A stretch of DNA of 64,000 nucleotides from Blautia faecicola (GCF_004123145.1 NZ_SDKC01000001.1:3257501-3321500), one strand, 5' to 3'; shown: positions 28,065 through 36,939, numbered from the stretch's first letter. A program made the numbers and translations. Notes: generated by a model from the sequence alone, not told the origin.

Positions 28065-29039
28065 TTAATAAAAATGCTGGTTTCCAATCTGTTGTCCACG
28101 GCCGCTTCCGCTGTTAAAATACAGGGCACTTCCGATCGGATTGGATCCCGCCAGTGCTTCCTGCGCTGCCTGATAACAGTCGCTTCTTGCTCCCTGGCTC
28201 AATACAGATGAAAGGATTCCGCTGGCTACCGGAGAGAACTGTCCGCTCTGGTAGACAACTTCTGTGATACTGTTCGGGAACTGACTGCTTCTTACCCGAT
28301 TCATAATAACCGCCCCTACGGCAACTTTTCCTGTGTTGCTTTCTCCCCCTGCCTCACACTGAATGATCGCTGCCAGAAGTGCCAGTTCGCTGTCAGATGC
28401 AGACATGGCTGTTCCTGTCTGGCTGACCTGCTCTTTTTCTTTCTGCTGTGCTTCATACTCCGCAACACTGAGTGCTGTGGTTTCTTCTATCTGAATATAC
28501 TCCGCAAACATGTAAGCCGAATCTTCCCCATAACTTACCTGATACCAGTCTCCCTCCTGGCCCAGGATCTCTACCCGGCTTCCCTGTTTCATGTTTCCTA
28601 TCTGACCGGCATCCATGGACGGCTCTTTCCGTACCCGAAGAGAACTTGCTGTAACCGTTCCCTGACTGCCATATGATTCTTCGTAAAGATTTTTCGCTTC
28701 TTCACCAAATACGAGGAGATCGGATCTTACATACCCTTCTACAGATCCCGACGTGATCTTTGTCCAGTCTCCCTCCTGTTCTACTACCTGTGCCGTTGCC
28801 CCCTTCGGCAGTACGCCTACGCGTTCACTCTCCTGTGAACCTTCCTGGCGAATATTGGCATAGTCGTTTACATTCGCAGCTGCTTTCTGCGCCCATTCAT
28901 CCGTATCGAGAACCGAACTCCCGGAATTGTCTTCTGTAACTTCTGTGGATGTCTCATCGGCAAGTACCAGTGTTCCTGACCCCGCTGTAACAACCAGCAC
29001 ACCTCCCAGGATCCCTGCTGCTTTCCATAATTTATTCAC
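28065..29039 (-). CDS. Secreted SH3-domain SleB-type cell wall hydrolase
   Basis: This 324-aa exported protein has a signal peptide (about 1-28, ending VLADETS). Two bacterial SH3 domains follow (about 60-112 and 128-180; the second has LRVRKEPSMDAGQIGNM). The C-terminal hydrolase_2/SleB domain has LLAAIIQCEAGGE with the catalytic Glu, VGAVIMNRV and SALYFNSGSG. It likely cleaves peptidoglycan in vegetative or spore-related wall turnover. The start is GTG at 29,039, nine bases after AGGAGG. Phased GTAAC repeats lie just upstream. Confidence 0.9.
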   Translation of the reverse strand: MNKLWKAAGILGGVLVVTAGSGTLVLADETSTEVTEDNSGSSVLDTDEWAQKAAANVNDYANIRQEGSQESERVGVLPKGATAQVVEQEGDWTKITSGSVEGYVRSDLLVFGEEAKNLYEESYGSQGTVTASSLRVRKEPSMDAGQIGNMKQGSRVEILGQEGDWYQVSYGEDSAYMFAEYIQIEETTALSVAEYEAQQKEKEQVSQTGTAMSASDSELALLAAIIQCEAGGESNTGKVAVGAVIMNRVRSSQFPNSITEVVYQSGQFSPVASGILSSVLSQGARSDCYQAAQEALAGSNPIGSALYFNSGSGRGQQIGNQHFY

Positions 29040-29068
29040 TTGAATTACCTCCTACTGATTTCGTTCTT

Positions 29069-29118
29069 TTTACGATTTGTTACAAATTTGTTACGATTTG
29101 TTACGGTGTGATTGTAAC
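29069..29118 (-). promoter_or_regulatory. Helically phased GTAAC repeats upstream of the wall hydrolase
   Basis: GTAAC-type elements (read on the minus strand) occur at 29,069-29,073 (GTAAA), 29,079-29,083, 29,090-29,094 and 29,100-29,104, with 10-11 bp periodicity. An opposite-orientation copy is at 29,114-29,118. The spacing resembles boxes of WalR/PhoB-type response regulators that control wall hydrolases. Confidence 0.45.
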
Positions 29119-29301
29119 AAATTTAACTTTTCTTGTCAACAGGAACATTTCGGGGGATTTCGCGGAATTTTCCGAAAATTTTTGGTGGATTGTAGGTTTT
29201 GAGGGCGATATTTGGGACAGGATGTAAAATTGTGTAAATGACGAAATGTGATTAAAGTGTACATGTGTGTGCAATATATATGGAGGTTGTTCAAGACGGA
29301 C
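29119..29301. other. Intergenic sequence, nothing recognised
   Basis: This AT-rich stretch lies between the hydrolase regulatory repeats and the first large hairpin. No ORF, promoter or RNA could be supported. Confidence 0.4.
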
Positions 29302-29402
29302 GCAGAAGGAGACGGGCACCAGGGGTGGGCAACGTGGGCAGGGCAACTTTGAACTAGCCGCCCACACAGTGTTGCCCACCCCTGGTGCCCGCCTCCTTCT
29401 GC
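29302..29402. repeat. Large near-perfect inverted repeat (hairpin)
   Basis: Arms at 29,302-29,333 and 29,371-29,402 are 32 nt long with one mismatch. They begin GCAGAAGGAG and end GGTGGGCAAC. A further GTGGGC / GCCCAC stem lies inside the 37-nt loop. There is no T-run on either side, so it is not a simple terminator. Confidence 0.8.
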
Positions 29403-29470
29403 TGTGTATTGACATCTCCACTACGAATACATTCCCCACACAACCCTTTCCGCTACCGTCGCCAACACTC

Positions 29471-29663
29471 GGAAAGTTCGCGCTTGCTCAATAAGAACAG
29501 ACAGCCTTTTGCTGGCGCTTTTAGCCGAGATGAGATCCAGTCCTTAGAAGAACTTGACAGTGAGCGGCTCTCCGCGAACTGGCACTTTAGTTCTTCTTAG
29601 GACTTAGCTCAGATCAGCGTTGCCAGCGGTTGTCTGGTCTTATTGAGCAAGCGCGGACTTTCG
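29471..29663. repeat. About 190-nt imperfect palindrome / extended hairpin
   Basis: The outer arms match over about 35 nt (GGAAAGT, then CGCGCTTGCTCAATAAGA, then CAGACA). Complementarity resumes inward with small bulges through GCTGGC, GAGAT/ATCTGAG and CCTTAGAAGAACT. The whole segment folds on itself. It may be a MITE-like element or a structured RNA. Confidence 0.75.
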
Positions 29664-29685
29664 TCCGTTTTGCCGACACTCCCCA

Positions 29686-29727
29686 ATAAAAAACACCCCG
29701 CCGGAAGGATTTCTCCCCCCGACAGGG
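29686..29727 (-). terminator. Rho-independent terminator after the polysaccharide deacetylase
   Basis: A 14-bp stem with GU pairs (CCCTGTCGGGGGGA / TCCTTCCGGCGGGG) and a GAAA loop is followed by TGTTTTTT on the minus strand. Confidence 0.75.
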
Positions 29728-29747
29728 CCATTTAACACTTCTATATT

Positions 29748-31241
29748 TTACAGTGCCGGCACATCCGTCCTCCGCGGGTCCAGAATCTGACTCGCGTCGA
29801 ACAGATCGCTCGTCCGGTTCACATCCCCGTGAACATCATTCCACAGACGATACCCATCCAGATTACGTCTGCCCTGGCGCACATAATTATCCCGGATCTG
29901 TAAGAAATACTGACTCGAATCCACATTACAATAGAAGTGGAATCCCTGGCTGCTCAGATAATTAAACTTCTCATTATCCGTCGTATAATCATGCCAGTCC
30001 GCCAGATCCTGTCCGTGTGCGAAAATAATCGTATCCGTTCCGCCAACCAGCGGTGCTACATACTCCAGCCATTTCTGCGTATCCGTCTGGATCCGCTCCA
30101 TGCTGGCATCTCCGATCCGGATGTGACCCCAGGTATGACTTGCGAACTCCCAGCCGTCAGCCTTGATCGCATCTGCTACCTTCGTTGCCTCCGCACGCTC
30201 GTCATCCCAGTTAAAATCCGGATGCGCATCCAGCCATGCCTGCTGGTCATCTGTCAGATTCTCATGCGTCTTGTATGCAATGTCCGTACGATAACCCAGG
30301 ATTCCATCATAACCCGTCAGCGCGATCATACCCTTTGCACCGTGATAAGAAGCATCCGGATGCTCTTCAATAAACTGATCCAGAAGTGGTACACAGTCAT
30401 ACGCACCCGTTACCATCGTTCCGTCTGCCTGTACATACTCACAGGTAGGTTTTCCATTTTCATCCAGCACGATCTTCGAAGCAATGCCTCTTCCATCATA
30501 ACTGTGATAATAACTCAAATCATCCAGAGACAATACAAACGCCTTCTTCCCTGCCGGAAGCTTCAGTTCCGTGTTCGGAGTGAAATGAACTGTGCCATCC
30601 TCGTCCGTTGTCTCGACCACCAGATCTCTCAGGCGGACCAGCACATATCCGTTATCATACATTGCCTGCGTGATCTTATTAAACTCATCCACCGTAGTCA
30701 TCCACTGCTTGAAACCGGCTGCGATACTGTCATCTCCCGCAAAACCACGATCCGGATCCACGATCAGAGAATGATAGAAAATATGAGTCACCTCATCCAT
30801 ATTCACCGGCACACAGCTGTCCTTCGTTGCCTGATACTCAGCGATCTTTGCCGTGATCTCCGGATCATCAGCTGCACCCTCCACGCCATTTAACGTCTCG
30901 ATCGCACCATCATAATCATACGTAGCTGCCAGATACTCGGCCTGCTCCATCGCCGTCGTTTTTGCATCTGCTGCAGGTGCTGCCGTATCCTGTGCGTCAG
31001 AAGAAGCATCCTCTCCTGTTTCCGTATCATCCGCAGCATCTGCGCCATCCTGACTCTGCTCCGTATCCGGTTTCTGTGTACTTCCCTGCGCCTGATCCTT
31101 TTTCAGAGTCTTCACCAGAAAGAAAATACATACTGCCAGAACAACCAGTAAAAGGATCAAAACCACTGATTTCATCACCACAGATTTTTTCTTCTTCTTT
31201 TTCTTCAAAGCTTTCTTATCCATCTTCTCACTCATTTTCAT
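29748..31241 (-). CDS. Membrane-anchored polysaccharide deacetylase-like protein
   Basis: This 497-aa protein has a lysine-rich cytoplasmic start, one membrane helix (VVMKSVVLILLLVVLAVCIFFLV), and an acidic, Thr/Asp/Gln-rich stalk to about residue 100. A NodB-type domain follows with FVLSLDDLSYY (metal/catalytic Asp pair), GYRTD, and SHTWGH, the H-x3-H metal motif. It probably removes acetyl groups from peptidoglycan or another wall glycan outside the cell. Its ATG overlaps the upstream methyltransferase stop as ATGA, and a terminator follows. Confidence 0.88.
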   Translation of the reverse strand: MKMSEKMDKKALKKKKKKKSVVMKSVVLILLLVVLAVCIFFLVKTLKKDQAQGSTQKPDTEQSQDGADAADDTETGEDASSDAQDTAAPAADAKTTAMEQAEYLAATYDYDGAIETLNGVEGAADDPEITAKIAEYQATKDSCVPVNMDEVTHIFYHSLIVDPDRGFAGDDSIAAGFKQWMTTVDEFNKITQAMYDNGYVLVRLRDLVVETTDEDGTVHFTPNTELKLPAGKKAFVLSLDDLSYYHSYDGRGIASKIVLDENGKPTCEYVQADGTMVTGAYDCVPLLDQFIEEHPDASYHGAKGMIALTGYDGILGYRTDIAYKTHENLTDDQQAWLDAHPDFNWDDERAEATKVADAIKADGWEFASHTWGHIRIGDASMERIQTDTQKWLEYVAPLVGGTDTIIFAHGQDLADWHDYTTDNEKFNYLSSQGFHFYCNVDSSQYFLQIRDNYVRQGRRNLDGYRLWNDVHGDVNRTSDLFDASQILDPRRTDVPAL

Positions 31242-32026
31242 TTATACTCCTTTCTTCTTTGTCTGGATGCCTCATACATCAGAATAGCTGCTGCCACCCC
31301 GGCATTCAGAGACTCCAGCTGTCCCTTCATTGGAATCTTGATCAGACAGTCTGCCTGACCGGCGGTTGCGTCTGTCAGACCATTTCCCTCATTTCCAATC
31401 AAAAATGCAGTTCCACCGGTATACGATTCCTCATCATACCAGCCCTTTCCCTTCAGATGTGCCGCATAAGAACGAACCCTCTGCTTTTTGAACCATGCGA
31501 ACACCTCCTGAAGATCCGGTGCGATCACAAAAGGAACCCGGTAAATAGATCCCATCGTAGAACGGATCGTCTTTGGATTGTAAATATCCACGCAGTTTGC
31601 GCTCATAAAGATCCCATCCACTCCGGCGCCCTCCGCCGTTCGGAAAATCGTTCCCATATTTCCCGGATCCTGCAGATCTTCGAGGACGAGAAACAGCGGG
31701 TGCTCTTTCTCCCCCATCAGTTCTTCCATTGTATAATGATACTGACGCACAACGGTAAGCACTCCCTGCGGCGTCAGCGTATCACTCATCTGGGCAAACA
31801 CTGAATCTTTTACCATTTCATAAGGAATCCCCTGCAAAAGTACCTGATGCTCCGGATCTTCCAGAAAACTTTCCGACACATATGTCTTTACCAGCCGTTC
31901 CCTCGGAACCTCCCGGAACATCCGTAACCCTTCCACCAGAAAAACATCCTGCTTTCTGCGCTCCCGGGCTTTCTTATTCAGCTGGATCATCTGTTTTACC
32001 TGCGCATTGCTGCTGCTTGTTATCAT
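31238..32026 (-). CDS. SpoU/TrmH-family RNA 2'-O-ribose methyltransferase
   Basis: This 262-aa SPOUT enzyme has a short N-terminal substrate-binding domain. The knot motifs follow: LEDLQDPGNMGTIFRTAEGAG (motif 1), FLIGNEGNGL (motif 2) and IPMKGQLESLNAGVAAAILMYE (motif 3). It likely methylates rRNA or tRNA ribose; the exact target cannot be read. It is translationally coupled to the deacetylase downstream, a functionally unexplained pairing. Confidence 0.92.
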   Translation of the reverse strand: MITSSSNAQVKQMIQLNKKARERRKQDVFLVEGLRMFREVPRERLVKTYVSESFLEDPEHQVLLQGIPYEMVKDSVFAQMSDTLTPQGVLTVVRQYHYTMEELMGEKEHPLFLVLEDLQDPGNMGTIFRTAEGAGVDGIFMSANCVDIYNPKTIRSTMGSIYRVPFVIAPDLQEVFAWFKKQRVRSYAAHLKGKGWYDEESYTGGTAFLIGNEGNGLTDATAGQADCLIKIPMKGQLESLNAGVAAAILMYEASRQRRKEYK

Positions 32027-32054
32027 AGTATACCCATTCCTTTATTTTCTATAG

Positions 32055-32091
32055 AAGTTCCATATAAACATGGACTTTGGCTTGTTGCCCG
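32055..32091 (-). repeat. Dispersed structured repeat, copy 1
   Basis: This 37-nt sequence is shared, with about eight differences, with 36,739-36,775. The core is GGACTTTGGCTTGTTGCCC on the plus strand. It lies in the leader of the SpoU gene, directly after the pfkA terminator. A CCAT / ATGG mini-stem here corresponds to CCGT / ACGG in the other copy. Confidence 0.6.
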
Positions 32092-32097
32092 CGAGTC

Positions 32098-32135
32098 AAA
32101 AACGGCGGCATACCGACTCAGAAGGTATGCCGCCG
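32098..32135 (-). terminator. Rho-independent terminator after pfkA
   Basis: A perfect CGGCGGCATACC / GGTATGCCGCCG stem with loop TTCTGAGTC is followed by TTTTTG on the minus strand. Confidence 0.85.
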
Positions 32136-32150
32136 TCACTCTCGTCTTTT

Positions 32151-33137
32151 TTATTTGGAATAGTTTGCAGACAGAGATTTTGCAACTTCGTACTGATATT
32201 CGGAAATACCTTTCTCCATAGCCAGTGCTTCGTTGATATCAAAGTCCACATATTCGCCGTTTTTGTATCCAACGACACGTTTTGTTTTTCCTGCTGCCAG
32301 CAGATCTACTGCATAAGATCCCATCATGGAAGCATGTACACGGTCGATACATGTCGGGCTTCCACCACGCTGCATATGACCCAGAATGGTTGCACGGGTT
32401 TCAATACCGGTAGCTGCCTCGATACGTTTTGCCATGCTGCTGGAATGTCCGATACCCTCTGCGTTGATGATGATGTGGTGTTTTTTACCACGTTTTCTTC
32501 CTTCGATGATGTTGTTGATCAGTTTCTGCTCATCATAATCGTATTTTTCTGGAAGCAGGATATCTTCTGCACCGTTGGCGATACCACACCACAGAGCCAG
32601 GTAACCTGCATTTCTTCCCATAACTTCGATAACGCTGCAACGCTCATGAGAAGTAGAAGTATCACGTACTTTGTCGATTGCTTCCATAGCAGTATTCACA
32701 GCGGTATCAAAACCGATGGTATATTCTGTACATGCGATGTCCAGGTCGATGGTTCCCGGAATACCAACTGCGTTGATTCCCAGATTTGCCAGCTTCTGAG
32801 CACCTGCAAAAGAACCGTCACCACCGATAACTACCAGACCGTCAATGCCGTGTTTTCTGCAGATATCTGCTGCTTTTTTCTGTCCTTCTTCTGTTCTCAT
32901 CTCTGCACAACGTGCTGTATACAGGATCGTACCACCGCGACCGATGATATCAGATACATCTTTTGCAGACATATCGATGATCTCTTCGTTCAGCAGTCCG
33001 TCATACCCTTTCAGGATACCTTTCATGTTCAGTCCTTTGCTCAGTCCACGACGAACAACCGCACGGATCGCAGCATTCATTCCCGGAGCATCTCCTCCAC
33101 TTGTCAATACGCCAATGGTCTTGAGTTCTTTTGCCAT
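32151..33137 (-). CDS. pfkA: ATP-dependent 6-phosphofructokinase
   Basis: This 328-aa enzyme phosphorylates fructose 6-phosphate in glycolysis. It has TSGGDAPGMNAAIR at the N-terminus and GGDGSFAGA (Gly of the ATP-type enzymes). The catalytic segment is GIPGTIDLDIACTEYTIGFDTA, with Leu where many have Asn. MGRNAGYLAL and the C-terminal effector region TILGHMQRGGSPTCIDR follow. It lies downstream of dnaE, an arrangement common in Firmicutes, and ends at a strong terminator. Confidence 0.95.
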   Translation of the reverse strand: MAKELKTIGVLTSGGDAPGMNAAIRAVVRRGLSKGLNMKGILKGYDGLLNEEIIDMSAKDVSDIIGRGGTILYTARCAEMRTEEGQKKAADICRKHGIDGLVVIGGDGSFAGAQKLANLGINAVGIPGTIDLDIACTEYTIGFDTAVNTAMEAIDKVRDTSTSHERCSVIEVMGRNAGYLALWCGIANGAEDILLPEKYDYDEQKLINNIIEGRKRGKKHHIIINAEGIGHSSSMAKRIEAATGIETRATILGHMQRGGSPTCIDRVHASMMGSYAVDLLAAGKTKRVVGYKNGEYVDFDINEALAMEKGISEYQYEVAKSLSANYSK

Positions 33138-33170
33138 AATGTTCCCTCCACTAATATATCTAATCTAATA

Positions 33171-33190
33171 CCGGATAACTGGATTATCCG
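33171..33190 (-). other. Palindrome between dnaE and pfkA
   Basis: A CCGGATAA / TTATCCGG hairpin lies in the dnaE-pfkA spacer, about 35 nt before the pfkA start. There is no proper T-run, so it is more likely a processing or regulatory hairpin than a terminator. Confidence 0.4.
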
Positions 33191-33216
33191 GCTCTATCGC
33201 CTTATCGTTTTATATT

Positions 33217-36200
33217 TTAATGCATATGAAGCTGTTTTTCAATACTCTTTTCCACAACTTTGACATTTTCCGCGCCGTATTTTCCGCGTAAAATACCAAG
33301 CAGATTGTCCTCGATTTCGATGCTTCTCGATGCCGGAAGATGTTTCATCTGCTTTTCTGCCCGCAGATACACGACCACATGATCGCTGCCGTCGGACTGG
33401 CGCAGCGTATCATAGAGTCCTGCCACCTCCTGCTCGTACTGTCTGCGGTCGGCAAACTGGATCCACAGCTCCCGCGGCACCTGATCGAACGAGACAATCT
33501 TTTCACAGATCAGTTTGCTCGCCTTATCATCCTCCGCTGATACTTTTCCCATGATAAATACTTTGGAATCCGTCTCGATCAGCGCAGCATTTCTCTCATA
33601 ATCCCTTGGAAATACAACCACTTCCACCGTTCCGACAAGATCTTCCAATGTGATAAATGCCATCACTTTATTGTTTTTGGTGTATTTGATCGTCTTTTCC
33701 GTGATCATACCGCCAATGACCACTTTCGATTCATCTTTGACCTTCGGCATTTCGCTCTCTTCCATCGGTTGAAAATCCGAGGTCGTCGCCGTGATATTCT
33801 TTTTCCAGACATCTGCGTATTCCTCCAGCGGATGACCGCTGATATACACGCCAAGCACTTCTTTTTCAAATGCCAGCTTGTTTTCTTTCTCATATTCTCC
33901 TACGTCCGGCATCCGGATCTCGAAACTCTTTTTATCCTCCTCGCCCATGATATCAAACAGACTCATCTGACCGGTCATCGAAGATTTTTTCTCCTGGTTG
34001 ACCGTATCCATCACCTGCACATAGATCATCATAAACTGCTTTCTCGTTCCGCCGAGGCTGTCAAAGGCTCCCGCTTTGATAAAGTTTTCGATTGTTCGCT
34101 TATTGACTTCTTTTCCGCTTAACCGCTGGCAAAAGTCTTTGAGCGAGGAAAATGCGCCGCCGCGTTCTCTTTCTTCCACGATCGCTTCCATCACCGGTTT
34201 TCCGATCCCCTTTACTGCAGCCATGCCATACCGGATACTGCCATCTTCTACGGAGAAACTTCCGGTACTGCGGTTGATGTCCGGTGGCAGGATCTGAATG
34301 CCCATCTGCCGGCAGTTCAGGATATATTCGGATACCTTCGACGGATTATCAATACACGAAGTCATCAATGCCGCCATAAATTCCACCGGATAATAGTATT
34401 TTAACCACGCAGTCTGATACGATACCACCGCATAAGCTGCAGCGTGTGACTTGTTAAATGCATACTTGGCAAAATCCGTCATCTCATCGTAGATCTTATT
34501 TGCCACCTGCTCGCTGATTCCGTTTGCGATACAGCCGGGAACCCCTTCTTCCTTATTTCCATAAACGAAGTTTTCCCTCTCTTTTGCCATAACCGCCGCT
34601 TTCTTCTTCGCCATGGCACGGCGTACCAGGTCGCTTCGTCCCAGTGTATAGCCTGCCAGATCACGCACGATCTGCATAACCTGTTCCTGATAAACGATAC
34701 AGCCGTAGGTCGGTTCCAGAATCGGCTCCAGCTGCGGGCAGTCATAGGTGATCTGATCCGGTGCATTTTTTCCTTTGATATACTGCGGGATAAAATCCAT
34801 CGGACCCGGACGGTACAGGGAGATTCCAGCGATGATATCTTCCAGACTCTTCGGTTTCAGCTCCTTCATGAAGTTTTTCATACCGCTACTTTCCAGCTGG
34901 AACACACCCTCGCATTTTCCGCTTCCGATCATGCCGAGTACCGCCTGATCGTTGTAATCGATTTTTGACAGATCCAGCTCGATTCCTTCGCTCTTCTGCG
35001 CCAGTTTTACCGCGTTCTGGATCACGGTCAGCGTACGCAGTCCCAGGAAATCCATCTTCAGAAGTCCCAGTTCTTCCAGCGTCGTCATCGTAAACTGCGT
35101 CGTGATCGAACCGTCCGAAGCCCGGGAGAGCGGCACATACTCATCCACCGCTTTCTGGCTGATCACGACACCGGCGGCATGCATCGAAGTATGCCGCGGC
35201 AGACCTTCCAGACGTTTCGACATATCGATCAGATAGCGGATCTGCTCGTCACCCTCGTACTGATTTCTCAGCTCCGGGTTCATTTTCAGGGCTTTATCGA
35301 TCGTGATATTTAACTCATTCGGGATCATCTTCGCGATCGTATCCACCTGTGCATACGGAAAATCCAGTACCCTTCCGACATCCCGGATAACACCGCGCGC
35401 CGCCATCGTACCGAACGTAACGATCTGCACCACCCGGTCTTTTCCGTATTTTCTCACGACATAATCAATGACTTCCTGTCTCCGTTCGAAACAGAAGTCA
35501 ATATCGATATCTGGCATGGATACTCGTTCCGGGTTCAGGAAACGCTCGAACAGCAGCTGATACCGGATCGGATCCAGCTGTGTGATCCCCAGCGAATACG
35601 AAACGATACTTCCCGCCGCGGAACCTCGTCCCGGACCTACCATAATATCGTTGTCTCTCGCATATTTGATAAAATCCCATACAATCAGGAAATAATCCAC
35701 ATACCCCATGGTCTTGATTGTATTTAACTCATAGGTCAGACGCTCTTTCAGTTCTTCCGTTACCGGATGGTATTTTTCTTCCAGGCCTTCCCAGCAGAGT
35801 TTATTCAGGTACTCCCAGGAGGTATATCCGTCCGGAACGTCGTATTTCGGCAGTTTGGTCACGCCAAATTCGATCTCTACGTGACACCGGTCACCGATTT
35901 TCTTTGTATTTTCCAGAGCCTGCGGTGCATACGGGAACAGTGCCGCCATCTCTGCTTCGGATTTGACATAATACTGCCCGCCCTCATAGCGCATACGGTC
36001 TTCGTCCTGCACTTTTTTTCCGGTCTGGATACACAACAGGATATCGTGGGAGCCTGCATCTTCCGCATAGGTATAATGTACATCGTTGGTACATACCAGT
36101 TCAATCCCCGTCTCACTGCTCATACGCACCAGCTGCTGATTGACCATCTCCTGCTCCGGGATTCCATGATTCTGTAATTCCAGGAAGAAATTATTTTTTC

Positions 36201-36699
36201 CGAAAATCTCCTGATAACGCAGTGCCGCCTTTTTTCCTTCCTCATACAGTCCTCTGGTCAGAAATCTCGGGATCTCACCGGCAAGGCAGGCGCTCAGCGC
36301 GATAATACCCTCGTGGTATTTTTCCAGAACTTCCAGATCCACACGCGGTTTGTAGTAATATCCTTCCACAAATCCTGCCGAGACGATCTTCATCAGGTTG
36401 CTGTAGCCCTGATTATTCTCCGCCAGCAGTACCAGATGATAATACCGGTCTTCCCCGTGCTGCATCTCTTTGTCAAATCGGGAACCGGGCGCCACGTAGA
36501 CCTCGCACCCGAGGATCGGGTTGATTCCGGCTTCCTTTGCCGCGCGGTAAAAATCGATACAGCCATACATCACACCGTGATCTGTGATCGCCGCACTGTC
36601 CATGCCCAGCTCTTTCACCCGGGCTACATACTCTTTGATTTTATTGGAACCATCCAGCAAGCTGTATTCCGTATGCACATGCAAATGTGTAAATCCCAT
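33217..36699 (-). CDS. dnaE: DNA polymerase III subunit alpha (DnaE type)
   Basis: This 1160-aa replicative polymerase starts at MGFTHLHVHTEYSLLDG at 36,699 (AGGAGG upstream); earlier in-frame codons extend into the leader repeat. Domains in order are PHP (HLHVHTEYSLLDG, ITDHG), polymerase palm with PDIDIDFCFERR and GRGSAAGSIVSY, fingers (YKHTSMHAAGVV-like segment), a tandem HhH region, and an OB fold near the end (VVIGGMITEKTIKYTKNNKVMAFITLED). It is followed by pfkA. Confidence 0.95.
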   Translation of the reverse strand: MGFTHLHVHTEYSLLDGSNKIKEYVARVKELGMDSAAITDHGVMYGCIDFYRAAKEAGINPILGCEVYVAPGSRFDKEMQHGEDRYYHLVLLAENNQGYSNLMKIVSAGFVEGYYYKPRVDLEVLEKYHEGIIALSACLAGEIPRFLTRGLYEEGKKAALRYQEIFGKNNFFLELQNHGIPEQEMVNQQLVRMSSETGIELVCTNDVHYTYAEDAGSHDILLCIQTGKKVQDEDRMRYEGGQYYVKSEAEMAALFPYAPQALENTKKIGDRCHVEIEFGVTKLPKYDVPDGYTSWEYLNKLCWEGLEEKYHPVTEELKERLTYELNTIKTMGYVDYFLIVWDFIKYARDNDIMVGPGRGSAAGSIVSYSLGITQLDPIRYQLLFERFLNPERVSMPDIDIDFCFERRQEVIDYVVRKYGKDRVVQIVTFGTMAARGVIRDVGRVLDFPYAQVDTIAKMIPNELNITIDKALKMNPELRNQYEGDEQIRYLIDMSKRLEGLPRHTSMHAAGVVISQKAVDEYVPLSRASDGSITTQFTMTTLEELGLLKMDFLGLRTLTVIQNAVKLAQKSEGIELDLSKIDYNDQAVLGMIGSGKCEGVFQLESSGMKNFMKELKPKSLEDIIAGISLYRPGPMDFIPQYIKGKNAPDQITYDCPQLEPILEPTYGCIVYQEQVMQIVRDLAGYTLGRSDLVRRAMAKKKAAVMAKERENFVYGNKEEGVPGCIANGISEQVANKIYDEMTDFAKYAFNKSHAAAYAVVSYQTAWLKYYYPVEFMAALMTSCIDNPSKVSEYILNCRQMGIQILPPDINRSTGSFSVEDGSIRYGMAAVKGIGKPVMEAIVEERERGGAFSSLKDFCQRLSGKEVNKRTIENFIKAGAFDSLGGTRKQFMMIYVQVMDTVNQEKKSSMTGQMSLFDIMGEEDKKSFEIRMPDVGEYEKENKLAFEKEVLGVYISGHPLEEYADVWKKNITATTSDFQPMEESEMPKVKDESKVVIGGMITEKTIKYTKNNKVMAFITLEDLVGTVEVVVFPRDYERNAALIETDSKVFIMGKVSAEDDKASKLICEKIVSFDQVPRELWIQFADRRQYEQEVAGLYDTLRQSDGSDHVVVYLRAEKQMKHLPASRSIEIEDNLLGILRGKYGAENVKVVEKSIEKQLHMH

Positions 36700-36902
36700 C
36701 GGTTTTCCTCCTATTTTGCTATCGCGGCAGTCGCCAAGGTTCCGTGCAAATACGGACTTTGGCTCGTTGCCTGCGTAATAAAGAATGTGCCTCGGCACAT
36801 TCTCGCGCCTGCGGCGGTCACTTGCGACATCTACCTTATACGCCGCAGTGCGCATCCTCGCGGAGCGTTCTTTACTTTACAGGAAAGCAATTTCCTGTAA
36901 GG
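36700..36902 (-). other. dnaE leader region with several hairpins
   Basis: This holds an AGAATGTGCC / GGCACATTCT hairpin at about 36,783-36,804, a TTACAGGAAA / TTTCCTGTAA hairpin at about 36,876-36,901 and the dispersed repeat copy at 36,739-36,775. No gene is supported; the in-frame extension of dnaE through here looks non-coding. Confidence 0.5.
36739..36775 (-). repeat. Dispersed structured repeat, copy 2
   Basis: This is the second copy of the repeat at 32,055-32,091, with core GGACTTTGGCTCGTTGCCT on the plus strand. It starts 40 nt upstream of the dnaE start codon and directly follows a strong hairpin, as in copy 1. The mini-stem is CCGT / ACGG, a compensatory change relative to copy 1. 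Confidence 0.6.
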
Positions 36903-36939
36903 TAAAAAAGTCTGGTCGGTACTATCCCCGTCCAGACTT
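36903..36939 (-). terminator. Rho-independent terminator after the methyltransferase gene
   Basis: An AAGTCTGG / CCAGACTT stem is followed by TTTTTA on the minus strand, nine bases after the stop codon. Confidence 0.75.

Noticed and set aside
29937-30893. 318-aa plus-strand ORF opposite the polysaccharide deacetylase
   Set aside because: It is antisense to a well-supported gene and Arg/Ile/His-rich with no domain or ribosome site.
32070-33263. 397-aa plus-strand ORF opposite pfkA
   Set aside because: It is antisense to a clear phosphofructokinase, is rich in Cys/Ser/Phe/His as expected for a complement frame, has no ribosome site and shows no family features.
36700-36855. Longer N-terminus for DnaE
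   Set aside because: The extension covers the structured repeat and hairpins, while AGGAGG precedes the conserved MGFTHLHVH start at 36,699.
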